A stretch of DNA of 64,000 nucleotides, taken from assembly GCF_011386835.1 (NCBI RefSeq), contig NC_088797.1:93320264-93384263 (forward strand). Direction: 5' to 3'. This stretch comes from Chrysemys picta bellii. Its lineage: Eukaryota; Chordata; Testudines; Emydidae. Below, piece after piece: positions 12,874 to 24,100 of this stretch. Under the pieces are notes generated by a model, which saw only the letters and a program-made list of their open reading frames with translations, was not told the DNA's origin and made no database searches. How positions within the stretch are numbered: the first letter of the stretch is position 1; the number at the start of each line of letters is the position of its first letter. The position numbers were made by a program, and so were the translations under genes.

Positions 12874-13152
12874 CAATATCTACACTACTGGCTAAATCGG
12901 CACAGCTGCAATCAAGCAGCAGTGTTGATTTGGCAGATCTGGTGAAGACACATTAAGTCAATGGGAGATTGCTCTCCTGTCAATGTCTGTACCCCACCTC
13001 CCTGAGAGGCGGAAGCTATGTCAACAGGAGAGCGTCGACATACAGCAGTGTCCACACTGAGCTAAGTCGACCTAAGTTATGTCGACTTCAGTTACGTAAC
13101 TGAACTAGGGTAACTTAGATCAACTTACAGCATTAATGTAGACCAGCCCCTA
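12874..13152. mobile_element. hAT-like MITE (GTCTACACT family), diverged
   Basis: Begins near CAATATCTACACTACTGG and ends near TAATGTAGACCAGCCCCTA. Inside are blocks such as AGAGCGTCGACAT and CTAAGTCGACCTAAGTTATGTCGAC, typical of the same family as 10257-10550. The 121-bp MITE inserted immediately at its left end, so the original left terminus and target duplication may be disrupted. Confidence 0.6.
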
Positions 13153-14484
13153 GACATGCACATTACAGATACTAAAGGAAACTTTCTGCCAGGTGGAGGC
13201 AGCAGCAACAAGACTCTGGGTTCAATATCTAAGGGTACATGTCAACAATACAAAACAGGACTGGCTTGAGCCCCCCCAACCAGTGATCTGGGAAAATTAA
13301 CCACTAACCCAGGCATCTCTAAGAGGCAATACTTCCCCTCTCATAAGCACTGAGTCTGTATATAGCAAAGACAATGCAGGAAAAGGACCCCAGCATTAAT
13401 TCATGAAAACACCACAACCACAATTCGAAAGCATATGACTATGAGGTAACACCCACCCCAAAGTACATTGGGCGGTGTCCTTTGCCTCAGTTTCTCACCT
13501 TGTGGCATCAAAGTTCAACGAACAAATATTCCTTTAACATGCTCCTCCTCTCTCCCTCCACTACACGCACTTACAGTTGCTGTCCTTGGTCAGCGAAGAC
13601 CCAGAGTTTAGAGGTGTGTTCACACGAGTGCATGTGAATGGGGAGTGCCCGAGGGGAAAATATCGAGCAACACCTCAGCTGCTGCAGTAGCCTCTGCAAC
13701 TGGCTCACCATTACTACTGTTCATTCTGTCTTCACTGTGAGTTGCTGCCGCCACTCACTCTGCCACGGTGCCGTTGTTCACTCTGCCGCCACAAGCCACG
13801 GACACCGCCCCCCTGCTGATGCTCTTTGCCACCGCTGGCTGCTGTGTCTCTACTGCAACATCACATTCTGAGGTTCCACCACTTTCCCCAGCTCTCAGTG
13901 ATTTCAGCAGGTAGTGAAGAACGTTACTGCTAGTGCAGGCTCCTTCACTGCAACATTGTCCCACACCATGTCTAAGGCTCAGCACCTGGTTACCAGTGAT
14001 TTCAGCGCTAGTGATCACTGAGCAAAACAAGGACTCTCTATTGAATTTAATCAGCTCCGTCTTTCAACAGTGGAGAAAAGAGGAGCAAATTGTGCCTAAG
14101 ACTTAGGCAGAGCCCAAGCCACCAGGTAGCAACACCTGTCCCCACTCTCTCTCTCCTTCACTGGGATTTGACATCTTCCCCCCTGCTTAGCAACTGAGAT
14201 TCAGTTTAGGGTGACCCCCTCAGTCAACGCAGGCTAAGTACAGTTCTGCTGCCCTTTACTCATACAGTCAGGGTAACATTTCATTACCCTTGCACTCAAT
14301 ACTAAATTGGTTTGTAACCCAGCACCAGCCAAAATTGATCACTTTGGCAAAGCAGCTCCACCTGTTGAATACCTAGGCAGAATAGGTGTGTTTATGCAAT
14401 TACAGCTCCTGAAGTCTTTTCCCCCCAGCTCATCACTAGATGGCACGGGAGAGCTCATTCAGATCCTGCTTATACTTTAATACT
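13153..14484. other. Non-coding stretch
   Basis: Moderately GC-rich sequence without a recognisable gene or delimited repeat. Frames of 77-91 codons on opposite strands overlap each other here and look like chance. Confidence 0.4.
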
Positions 14485-14990
14485 CATGTGTGGCAGAGCT
14501 CCTTCTCTGCCTCGGTGGGTTCCGCACTTCCCCGTAGCAGCAGGCTGGGGGATTCCATTCTCCCTAGGAATTTCCCCACACCCCTGGGTTTATTGCCCCC
14601 ACATTGTCTGGGAAGGGGAGAGGGAGGGGACCCTCTTAGTCTCTGGTAACTCCTCCGGGTATAGTGGCAGCAGGCCAGGCACCCAGTTCAATCTCTATCC
14701 TCTGGCGGGGTCTCTTTTCCCCAAACCTCTGGGGCATGGAAGGGCTGTAGACCCTGTTGGGCAGGATTTTCCCTGCTCTTCACCTCTGTACCTGTGAGGT
14801 CTGTCTCCGGCGTTTGTCAGTGTCTGCACTGTCCGGTTCTCCAGTAGCATGCCTGCTCCGCACAGTTCCTATTGCATGCACCTATCTGACTGGAGGGGAG
14901 GCTTTTAACAGGTTCTGGCAGGCCCTTGATTGGCCCTAGGTATCCTAATTAACCTGGAGTAACCTGCTTATCCTGGGGCTAATATACCTG

Positions 14991-15370
14991 CCTGGGTGCA
15001 CGTGCAGCCCAGCGAGTAATTTTTGTTTTTACTGTTGCCTTGTGCCAGACCGCGTTACCATGAGCTTGCCCCTGAACCCCAACCCCTTCCTGAATGGGCT
15101 GACAGGGAAGCCGGTGATGGTGAAGCTGAAGTGGGGAATGGAGTACAAGGGCTACCTGGTATCTGTCAACAGCTACATGAACATGCAGCTTGAAAACACA
15201 GAAGAATACATAGATGGTGTATTGTCAGGACACCTTGGTGAAGTTTTGATGAGATGTAACCACGTCCTGTACATCAGAGGAGTAGAAAAAGAAGAAAAAG
15301 ATGGAGAAATGAGAGAATAATTTTGTATATTTCTGGAAAATAAAGATCAGTTTTTCACAAAAAAGAAAAA
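14991..15370 (+). pseudogene. Processed SNRPF retrocopy, whole insert
   Basis: This is the interval absent from the homologous LTR-like repeat at 7241-7948. It comprises a short GC-rich 5' untranslated part, the uninterrupted SNRPF reading frame, a 3' untranslated part with an AATAAA signal near 15340, and an A-rich tail (15358-15370). It has no introns, whereas vertebrate SNRPF is a multi-exon gene. All of this fits LINE-mediated reverse transcription of a spliced mRNA. A clear target-site duplication is not visible. Confidence 0.8.
15060..15320 (+). CDS. SNRPF-like small nuclear ribonucleoprotein F, intact retrocopy frame
   Basis: An 86-codon frame starting [10 protein letters not shown] and ending DGEMRE, the same length as the Sm protein F family. 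Sm F is one of seven Sm proteins that form the ring around the Sm site of spliceosomal U1, U2, U4 and U5 snRNAs. The Sm1 region (residues about 17-46) and Sm2 region (about 59-74) are complete. Tyr39, Asn41 and Arg65, which sit at the RNA-binding loops in this family, are kept. Compared with the family as I remember it, Asp37-Gly38 has become Asn-Ser, and the acidic tail has two Lys substitutions (77 and 80). Several of these fit G-to-A changes, the pattern expected of relaxed constraint. The start at 15060 is chosen because it gives the conserved N-terminus; an in-frame ATG at 15042 lies in the 5' untranslated part. It could be a recent pseudogene or an expressed retrogene; I favour a pseudogene with a still-open frame. 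Confidence 0.85.
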   Translation: MSLPLNPNPFLNGLTGKPVMVKLKWGMEYKGYLVSVNSYMNMQLENTEEYIDGVLSGHLGEVLMRCNHVLYIRGVEKEEKDGEMRE

Positions 15371-15724
15371 TCACTCTCCTATAGCTGTCTGGCCTCACCC
15401 CGTCACACATGAAACAATGCAATTCGGTATACTTCTAGGATCACATGGCCTTCCTTTCCTGTCAGAAAGATACTTCAGGAAATAAAAAGCATAGAGTCTA
15501 AATATCATAAACCTCTACTACAGTATGTTGAATTAATGCAATATTATACATCAAATTCCAGACCCAGAAGAATCAGACGACTCCTTCCCCATGTCCCTGT
15601 TCTCACATTTATTATTTAATAATGAAAGACCTCTCTCAGTCAAATTCCTTATTAGCATAATTATGTGGCCTTCAATTTCAGCCATCAGAAAATTTTGCCC
15701 AATATTAAAACATCTCTTATCACT

Positions 15725-16585
15725 ACATAAGAACGGCCATAGTGGGTCAGACCAATGGTCCATTTATCACAGTATCCTGTCTTCTGACTGTGGATAATGC
15801 CAGATGCTTCAGAGGGAACGAGAACAGGCTATCATTAAGTGGTCCATTCCCAACTTCTGGCAATCAGGGCCTAGGGACACCCAGAGCACGGGGTTGCATC
15901 CCTGACCATCTTGGCTAATAGCCATTCATGAACCTATCCTCCATGAACCTATCTAGTTCTTTTTGAACCCCATTATAGTTTTGGACTTCACAACATCCCC
16001 TGGCAATGAGTTCCACAGGTGTACTGTGCCTTGTGTAAATAGTACTTCCTTTTGTTTGTTTTGACCATACTGCCTATTAATTTCATTGGGTGACCCTTGG
16101 TTTTTGTCTTATGCGAAGGAGTAAAGAACACTTCCTTATTCACTTTCTCTGCCTCATTCATGATTTCATAGACCTCTATCATATCCCCTCTTAGATATCT
16201 CTTTTCTGAGCAGAAAAGTCCCAGTCTTTTTAAACCTCCTCATTCGGAAGCTGTTCCAAGCCCTTACTCAATTTTGTCAACCTTCTCTGTACCTTTTCCA
16301 ATTCTAATACTTTTTTTTTTGAGATGGGGTGACCAGAATTGCATGCAGTTTTCAAGATGCGAGCATACCATGGATTCATACAGTGAAATTATTATCTTTT
16401 CTGTATTATCTATCCCTTTTCTAATTGTTCCTAACATTGTTAGCTTTATTGAATCCAAGACCTTTTTCTTGAGTGGTAACAGCTAATTTTCTATGTATAC
16501 TTGGGATTATGTTTTCCAGTGTGCATTACTTTGCATTTATCAAAAATTGAATTTCATCTGCCATTTTGTCATCCAGTCACCCAGT
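15725..16585 (-). mobile_element. CR1 LINE, antisense, first segment
   Basis: On the plus strand this reads as the reverse complement of a CR1-type LINE. Recognisable blocks include GGTCAGACCAATGGTCC near 15747, CATATCCCCTCTTAGATATC near 16180, and GCATTACTTTGCATTTATCA near 16523. The copy continues after the hAT insertion at 18269. It has frameshifts and substitutions throughout and is not coding. Confidence 0.85.
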
Positions 16586-16593
16586 TTAGTAAA

Positions 16594-18260
16594 AAATCTT
16601 GGGCTGTCAATTGATCGCAGTTAACTCACACGATTCATTTTTTTGAGTTAATCGTGATTAATTGCAGTTTTAATTGCACCATTAAACAATAGAATACCAA
16701 TTGAAATTTATTAAATATTTTGGATGTTTTTCTAAATTTTCAAATATATTGATTTCAACTACAACACAGAATACAAAGTTGACAGTGCTCACTTTATATT
16801 GTTATTTTTATTACAAATATTTGCTCTGTAAAAATGGCAAACAAAAAAAATAGTATTTTTCAATTCACCCCGTATAAGTAATGTAGTGCAATCTCTTTAT
16901 GGTCAAAGTGAAACTTACAAATGTAGATTTTTGTTGTTGTTACATAACTGCACTCAAAAACAAAACAATGTAAAATTTTTGGACTTGTAGGCTCTCTCAG
17001 TACTACTTCTTGTTCAGCCAATCGTTAAGACAAACACGTTTGTTTACATTTACGGGAGATAATGCTGCCCGCTTCTTATTTACAATGTCACCTGAAAGTG
17101 AGAACAGGTGTTGCAAGCCACTTTTGTAGCCAGCATTGCAAGGTATTTACGTGCCAGATGTACTAAAGATTCATATGCTCCTTCATGCTTCGGCCACCAT
17201 TCCAGAGGACATGCTTCCATGCTGATGTTGCTCATTAAAAAATTAATGCATTAATTACATTTGTTGCTGAACTCCTTGGGGGAGAATGGTATGTCTCCTA
17301 CTCTGTTTTACTCACATTCTGCCATATATTTCATATAGCACTCTCAGATGATGACCCAGCACATGTTCATTTTAAAAACACTTTCACTGCAGATTTGACA
17401 AAACGCAGAGAAGGTACCAATGTGAGATTTCTAAATATAGCTACAGCACTCGACCCAAGGTTTAAGAATCTGAAGTGCCGTCCAAAATCCGAGAGAAATG
17501 AGGTGTGAAGCATGCTTTCAGAAGTCTAAAAAGAGCAACATTCTGATGAGGAAACTACAGAACCCAAACCACCAAAAAAGAAAATCAACCATCTGCTGGT
17601 GGCATCTGACTCAGATGATGAAAATGAACATGAGTTGGTCTGCACTGCTTTGGGTTGTTATTGAGCAGAACCCATTATCAGCATGGACACATATCCTCTG
17701 AAATGGTAGTTGAAGCATGAAGGGACATATGAATCTTTAGCGCATCTGGCACATAAATATCTTACGATGCCGGCTACAACAGTGCCATGCGAATGCCTAT
17801 TCTCACTTTCAGGTGATATTGTAAACAAGAAGTGGGCAGCATTATCTTCTGCAAATGTAAACAAACTTGTTTGTCTGAGAAATTGGCTGAACAAGAAGTA
17901 GGACTGAGCGGACTTATATGCTCTAAAGTTTTACATTGTTTTACTTTTGGATGCAGTTATTTTTGTACATAATTCTACATTTGTAAGTTCAACTTTCATG
18001 ATGAAGAGATTGCACTACAATACTTGTATTAGGTTAATTGAAAAATACTATTTCTTTTGTTTTTTACAGTGCAAATATTTGTAATCAAAATATAAAGTGA
18101 GCACTGAACACTTTGTATTCTGTGTTGTAAGTGAAATAAATATATTTGAAAATGTAGCAAATATCCCAAACTATTTAAATAAATGTTATTCTATTATTGT
18201 TTAACAGTGCGATTGATCGTGCGATTAATCGCGATTACTTTTTTTAAACCCTTGACAGCC
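16594..18260 (+). mobile_element. hAT transposon relic inside CR1
   Basis: About 1.67 kb flanked by the 8-bp direct repeat TTAGTAAA (16586-16593 and 18261-18268). Its ends are inverted: GGCTGTCAA near the left end (16602) matches TTGACAGCC at the right end. The similarity continues inward as long inverted terminal regions of roughly 350-400 bp (about 16601-16995 against 17915-18260), for example TGTAGTGCAATCTCTT at the left against AAGAGATTGCACTACA at the right. The left end carries about 7 extra bases (AAATCTT) before the TIR, so the exact boundary is uncertain by that amount. The centre carries the decayed transposase. It is shorter than an autonomous hAT element, so it is internally deleted. 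Confidence 0.85.
17390..17901 (+). pseudogene. hAT transposase C-terminal remnant
   Basis: The clearest part is 17710-17901 (63 codons), which includes HKYLTMPATTVPCECLFSLS followed by GDIVNKKWAALS and NVNKLVCLRNWL. This is the C-terminal dimerisation region of hAT transposases (the hATC domain), with its P-A-T and S-x-E/C-R/C-x-F-S pattern. Upstream, 17390-17700 carries recognisable transposase-like pieces (such as ALDPRF-like and acidic linker stretches), but in different frames with stops. The BED zinc finger and most of the catalytic core are missing or unrecognisable. It cannot make a working transposase. Confidence 0.8.
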
Positions 18261-18268
18261 TTAGTAAA

Positions 18269-18990
18269 ATCCTTTTGTAGCTCTTTCCAGTCTGCTTTTG
18301 ACTTAACTATTTTGCATTATTTAGTATTGTCGGCACGTTTTGCCCTTCACTGTTTACCTCTTTTTCCAAGATCATTTATGAATATGTTGCACAGCACTGG
18401 TCCCAGTACGATTACTGGGGGACACCACTACCTACTTGTCTCCCCATTCTTAAAACTGAGCATTTATTCTTACCCTGTCTCCTGTCTTTTCCTGTCAGTT
18501 ACTGATCCATGAGAGGATCTTCCCTCTTATCCCATGATTACTTATTTTGCTTACGACTTTCTAAAAGTCCAAGTACGCTATATTGACTGGATCACCTTTA
18601 TCCACATGTTTGTTGACCCTCCCACCTCAAAGAATTCTAATAGATTGGTGAGGCATGATTTCCCTTTACAAAAGCCATATTGACTCTTCCCCAACAAATT
18701 GTATTCGTCTATGTGTCTGAGAATTCTGTTCTTTAATATAGTTTCAATCAGTTTGCCTGATACTGAAGTTAGACTTACAGGCCTTTAATTGCTAGAGTCT
18801 CCTCATGATCCTTCTTTAAAAATCACCATCATATTAGCTATCCTCCAGTCATCTGGTACAGAAGCAGACTTAAAATGATAGATTACACACCACAGTTAGT
18901 TCTGCAGTTTCATATTTGAGTTCCTTCACAACTCTTGGTTGCATACCATCTAGTCCTGGTGACTTATTACTGTTTAATTTTGCTGTTTTG
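18269..18990 (-). mobile_element. CR1 LINE, antisense, second segment
   Basis: Resumes the CR1 copy at the exact point where the hAT element interrupted it (TTAGTAAAATCCTTTTGTAG). It continues with blocks such as ACTGGTCCCAGTACGATTAC near 18397, GATTGGTGAGGCATGATTTC near 18643, and TATCCTCCAGTCATCTGGTA near 18840. Read on the minus strand, these correspond to the reverse transcriptase part of the LINE. It is degraded. Confidence 0.85.
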
Positions 18991-21060
18991 GTAATATTAC
19001 CGTTTCTTTCCCGAAAACTGTGATCAAAGGAAGTGATGAGCCATCCAACTTAATTTTGTATATTTAGTCAGAATTAAAGAACTGACATTACACAATATTT
19101 TGCTCTGTTACAGAAGGAATATTTTTAGAAGTTTGTGTCAATAAAAAATTCTAAAATCTATAAAAACATCGTTTTTTCACATAAAGAGTTTTTGGGTTTT
19201 TCCTTCATATTTTCATAAGATATTCTTATATAAACATATTGCTTTTAACTCATTGCTTAGTCATGTATTGAAGTTTTAATGCTATTTGTAATCGGATATA
19301 TAATTATTCTTTTCTAAACCAGAATTTAGTGATATTAGAAATAAAAGCATCCAGACATACAGGATTGAGGAAAGGATGGTCAGGAGGTAAATTGGGAAAT
19401 TATCTGAGTAACTAGAAATAACTAGCATATAATTAGTTTCTCGGAAACTTGGTTCTATTGTCGTACTCTGGAACATCAGTTAGAAATTCACTCCCATCAG
19501 ATACAGAAGAACTCATTTTTAAAATTTAATTATGGAGGCATGGTGGCCTCTCTATAGTAAAGGTTGCAGCCGGCTTCCATCATTAAGCCATATCTTCTTT
19601 TTTCACAATTCAGATTTGACATGGATTTTAGAAGCGAATATTTCATGAGACATCCAAAGTTACAAATTAATGCTTTATACTGCTTAGCAGATGACATTAC
19701 CCTGTTTCAGGTGGCAGAAAACATTACCTCCTACTTCAGACTATTTTCATGACAGTGACCATTAAAATAGTACAAGAATGTAAGTGGGAGAGGGAGGAAG
19801 TAAAATGGTAATCCAAATGACATCTTTAAAATCTGTTGTCTCATGATCCATCAGTGTCACTAACAAATGTCACATAGCTCTGGGGAGCTGAAAAATCATA
19901 AGTCTCTGATCATATCCAATATTAGGTCTTAGGTATGAAGGCTCATGAAAGATAACAGACTTTAAAAAACAACACATCCCTCAGCACTGAACTAAGAACT
20001 GAATATAGCAAGTCTTAGTTATTGGAAAAGTAATTGCAATGCTTGAACATTGCTTACTATATTAACCACTCATTGCACAAAATATTATATGCTGAATATT
20101 TCTTATTAACATAGCCTTATCTTGTGTGTTTATTCAAATCTTATTTATTCTATTCCCTTTGCCAACAAACAACAACTCTGTGTTTTTCAAGGTAGTATAC
20201 AGAGCTCTGCTGACAATTACTAATATCTGTTACTCAAACTACAGCTGGCCAAAAAAAAATCAATTTAACTACTTCCCTTTATCCAAAAAGGATATTTTGT
20301 CTAAACCAAAACATTTCACAGAAACATAAAATGAGAACAGGAATGCCAAGTGATTGGGCCCTCACCAGAGAAATAGAAAACCCAACTTCTAGTCCTGGCC
20401 CTGCCTGATTTGGAGCAGGGATTTAGTGCCCTGGAGTCAGTCTCTCGCCCCAGCCTTATGAATAAGTTATACAAAGCGGAACAGTGGCATCAAGAGACTG
20501 AAAGAGAGACACTGTGAACCAGGCAGAGCAGAGACTTGAACATAGGTCTCTCAAATCCCAGGCAAGTGTTATTCTGGAGTGAGAGTCACTGATGAGTCCC
20601 TCCCCCATAAAGCTTCTAAAGATCTCATATTGTTCTGCATTGAAATGAAACATTTCAAAATCCCCACACACACACCAAAAAAAATTTTGTTAATCAGAAT
20701 TTTTGTTTTCTGGTCAGCCCTACTCACCATTACTCTTCTTGTGTCCAAATTATATGTGCCACTAATCTCGGCATCCACTTACAATGTAAATGCCTTTCTA
20801 GGTCAGAAATAATCCTCTGCTCTGGCCACTTCTTGGACTTTGAAATGTGAGAACTGCTTCTGAAACCCATTGGACATTTCAGTTTTATCTTTTGTGGTTG
20901 TACAATGGAATAATATGCCTGTTTTGTGTCTTGGCATCTTTTGAGTGTGCAAATGTATAATTCATGGGAAAGACAGTAAATAAATTAATAATATATAATT
21001 CTTGCTCCTTAAAACCAGGCTGCTTAGCAACACAGGTTACCAGGAACATGAAGATATTTC
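18991..21060. other. Non-coding stretch
   Basis: AT-rich and without a recognisable gene. The segment near 20340-20590 resembles low-copy dispersed sequence common in sauropsid genomes, but I cannot delimit it. Confidence 0.4.
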
Positions 21061-21064
21061 CCTA

Positions 21065-21155
21065 CCTAGTCTGTACTGGCTTTCCTTTAAATATAAAGTT
21101 CAGTTCAAGGCTTCTCTGTTGACGTTCAAAGCCCTTTGGGGATTGGCCACCTTTT
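21065..21155 (+). mobile_element. LINE C-terminal fragment (L2/CR1-like)
   Basis: Translating from 21071 gives LYWLSFKYKVQFKASLLTFK and then ALWGL. This matches the pattern L-x-W-L-P-x-x-x-R/K-I/V-x-F-K-x-x-x-L-x-F-K-A-L near the C-terminus of L2, CR1 and related LINE reverse transcriptases. Only about 30 codons survive. Confidence 0.5.
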
Positions 21156-23732
21156 CCTTCATGCTACAGCAAGACTGTTGAATAGTAGAGAGAGGATTGC
21201 GAGTGCAGGGACAGGGTTCACATGAACTGGAGCTAGATTATGGTAATATCACTTTCAGAAATATAGAATTAATTTCCAATATTGCTAACCCCTGAAGGCT
21301 CAAAAGTCATGAGTGAGGCCCCCAAAATGTTATGAGCTGGTTTTAAAATCATGGGATAGTTTATTTCTATTGCCTTTTTATTATTATTTTATTTTCTATT
21401 TTTTTATTTCTCTCTGGATTTTGAGCCTAGAGGATGCACTTGGGTTGTATCAGTGTTTTCTTCTCAGACACTCAGCTGCACTGGCAGCTCCCTGAGCCTT
21501 AGGCCAGTTCTAAGATGGTGAGAATTACACTCAGAGCTGCTCTATCCTACCCTGGCTGTCCACTGACACCCTCAATGGTCCTGCTACCATACTGCACACA
21601 CTGGCCATGCTCCCTCCTATCCCCCAACAGACGCTCAGCATGGACAGTTGTGGGGGTGGTAGCACAGGCATTGGCTATGCTGGCTCTATGCCCATTGAGA
21701 ACTCCCCCATGCCAGAGAAATCCCAAACAGGGGAGATCTAGCTGCTGTCTTCTCCCTTTATGCTGCAAGAGCCTTGAGTAGGGAGCAGAGTGAGGCTCAG
21801 GAAAGAGCCCATTGTGTCCACCTGAGGCATAAGGCTTCCGGAAACTACTGTCAGGGCATCACCCCTCCATCCTTCTGGCCCCCTCCCCCAGTCTGAACAG
21901 CAGCTTAAAGTCACAGTCTACCCCTTAGCCAATAAAATAAGGCTCTGATGAAAAAAAGTACAATCTTGTCTACAATTAATATTCCCTAGTGGCTACGAGA
22001 CAAAAATCTCAAATGTTCACATTGCTATTCTGAGATTTTTCTTCATTAGTTAAATAGAATATATAATACACAAGCCTTGACAGACATATAAGGGTTTTCT
22101 AGGCGTTTCCCACTATTGCTCAAAATGACACCACATACCATTGGTGATTCATTTGCTAGATAAAAAAGCATTAAAGGAATGTCTTTGTCTGTAAGTCTCA
22201 CTTACATTTCCCAGCCTCATTACTCCCAAACAGGAAGTGGTATTTCTCTTAGTGGAATATGTACTCTTGACATATTCAAGGCTTAAATTCCCAGAGCAGA
22301 CACTAATAGTGTGTGCCAAACTTGAAATGCAATGGATCAGATTTTCAGAAGTGTTGAGCACTTACCTTTCCAGCTCACTCAATAAGAGCTATGAATGGCT
22401 CAGCACTGCTGAGCAATCAGATCTAATGTTTTAAGCCAGACTTCCAAAAATCACTGCCTGCTTTTGGAAGTGTAGGCCTGCACTCCCATGCTCCTTTAAT
22501 TCACTCCCCAATATTAATAATTGTAATATGCCTTTTTCTACCCAGTTTGCATGGTTGCGGTCATTTTCAAAGTGTGTGTGTGGGGGGGGTGACTCAGGTG
22601 TGCAATAAGGTATTTTGAGTGCTTAGTTTTTGATGCTTTGGATATCTGGGGCATTTCCAGAAAGGAGATGGACAGTGCTAAAGTTGTGAAGTTTTCAGCT
22701 CTGTCTGGGTGTCTGAGCTGCCAGAGTGCTTTGACACTAGCTGTGTCTGTAGTCTATGAGATTTTCAGTGAGGCAGCTGTCACTAACTTCTGGTACCCAG
22801 CAACTGCTGTGAACATCAAGTATCAAATATTAAGAACTGTTCCTTTACTTTTCTTGGACCCTACCACCCAGAAGTAAGCCTTACAGAATGCAAGCAGTGA
22901 CTACCAGATAATCTGAAAAACCAGCAACCCCAAAAAACTTACAAAATCTTGCAGGGACAAGATACTGCAACAGCCCATCTTTCTCCTTCCCCTCATCCTG
23001 CGTAGACACAAGCACAGACTGATGAAGCGTCTTTCTCCCTGCAACATCACTGGGCTGTAGGAACAGCTAGTTTTCCATTCCCCATCCTCTTTATGAACAC
23101 ACTCTCATCTCACAGGATGATTAAAACTTTTTGCTTTGCCCACAGTCACCACAATATTCTGAAAAAAATATTAGTCACATTTTCATGGTCAACATGAATA
23201 ATTTCACAACTGTTCATTCCGCCTGCTGTCACTGCAAAATTGTTTAGTGATCAGCCTGCCCCAGTAGTCCCGGGAGTCAGCCCAGTTGGATGCTACTTGT
23301 AGGCCCAGCTCCCCAAGCACTTCATGGATCTTGAGTCCCCTTCAGCCCAAACCTCAGCTTCCCTAGGTGGTTCCATTAATTCATCTGTATCTGTCGCCTC
23401 AGACGTATTAACTTAATCATGTGCACATTGTAATGTGCCACCAGTCTGTTGCAGACACCTGAATCTTATTTTAGAAAAGTTATTTAGCTTTTCTATTACC
23501 ATTCTGGTGGAACTGTGGGCAGCTATACCTATGCTCTGGCCTTGTGAGGGCTCACCAAGAGGTACCCTCTGCAAGAAGGAAGGAGACAGTACTAAACAAT
23601 GAATTTTCTAATCAATCACAAGTACTACTGTTTCTCATGCAACTCTGTATGGTATATATAGTATTTGCCATTCCCTATGCTAGCGCTGATAAAAGGTGGC
23701 TCACATAAAATCCATGTATTATCTCCAGCTGT
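21156..23732. other. Non-coding stretch
   Basis: No gene or delimited repeat recognised. A short GT/G-rich simple repeat lies near 22575-22590. Complementary frames near 21515-21781 on both strands look like chance. Confidence 0.4.
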
Positions 23733-24100
23733 TTATTTTATCAGTGGGTGAGATTGCATATTGTGTTGTTTCACCATGGCCTTAAGGAAATCTTCCACGT
23801 ACTGGGATGCAGCTGATGCCAGCGGTGTCCACAGTGATCCTCTGGAATTATGCCAAAAGTGGTGTTGGTCATGACAGGTCCTACATGTGGCCCTCTTCAA
23901 CTCATGCCTCAGCTCATCATTTAGATGTTTGATGGTCTCTAGGGTTAGTTTCTTCCGCTGGGCTCTCAGTACCTTGGTGAGGTCAAGGAAGAGCCTCCTT
24001 TGAGGAGAGCATTGGCACATCCCCCGTCTGCAAGCCAGAGCAAGATTTGCTCTTCTCTCTCAAGATGAACCACCCTTGCACAGTCATGTATTGTTCTGCA
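23733..24100 (-). pseudogene. Unidentified decayed coding fragment
   Basis: On the minus strand a 95-codon frame (24020 down to 23733) has a protein-like composition. It contains QRRLFLDLTKVLRAQRKK and then NDELRHELKRATCRTC, an amphipathic, charged stretch that could form a coiled coil. Just upstream, in a different frame, the sequence reads HLEREEQILLWLADGG, so a frameshift near 24005 may join two pieces of one decayed gene or transposon protein. I do not recognise the family. It may be chance. Confidence 0.3.

Larger units (their letters stand above)
14489..15407. mobile_element. Solo-LTR-like repeat, copy 2, interrupted by SNRPF retrocopy
   Basis: Begins TGTGGCAG and ends CGTCACA, with a 4-bp duplication CATG on both sides (14485-14488 and 15408-15411). 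Its right part matches copy 1 at 7241-7948: GGCCCTAGGTATCCTAATTAACC aligns with GGCCCTAGGTGTCTTGATTAACC (quoted parts differ by substitutions), followed by TAATATACCTG and, at the end, ATAGCTGTCTGGCCTCACCCC. Between these last two matched blocks, copy 2 has about 380 extra bases holding the SNRPF retrocopy. The LTR-like element is therefore older than the retrocopy. Without the insert the element would be about 540 bp. Confidence 0.7.

Noticed and set aside
13638..14030. Opposing frames near 13.7-14.0 kb
   Set aside because: Two overlapping frames on opposite strands cannot both be genes, and neither has a recognisable motif.
15225..15422. Minus-strand frame overlapping the SNRPF retrocopy
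   Set aside because: It is the antisense shadow of the retrocopy and its A-rich tail.
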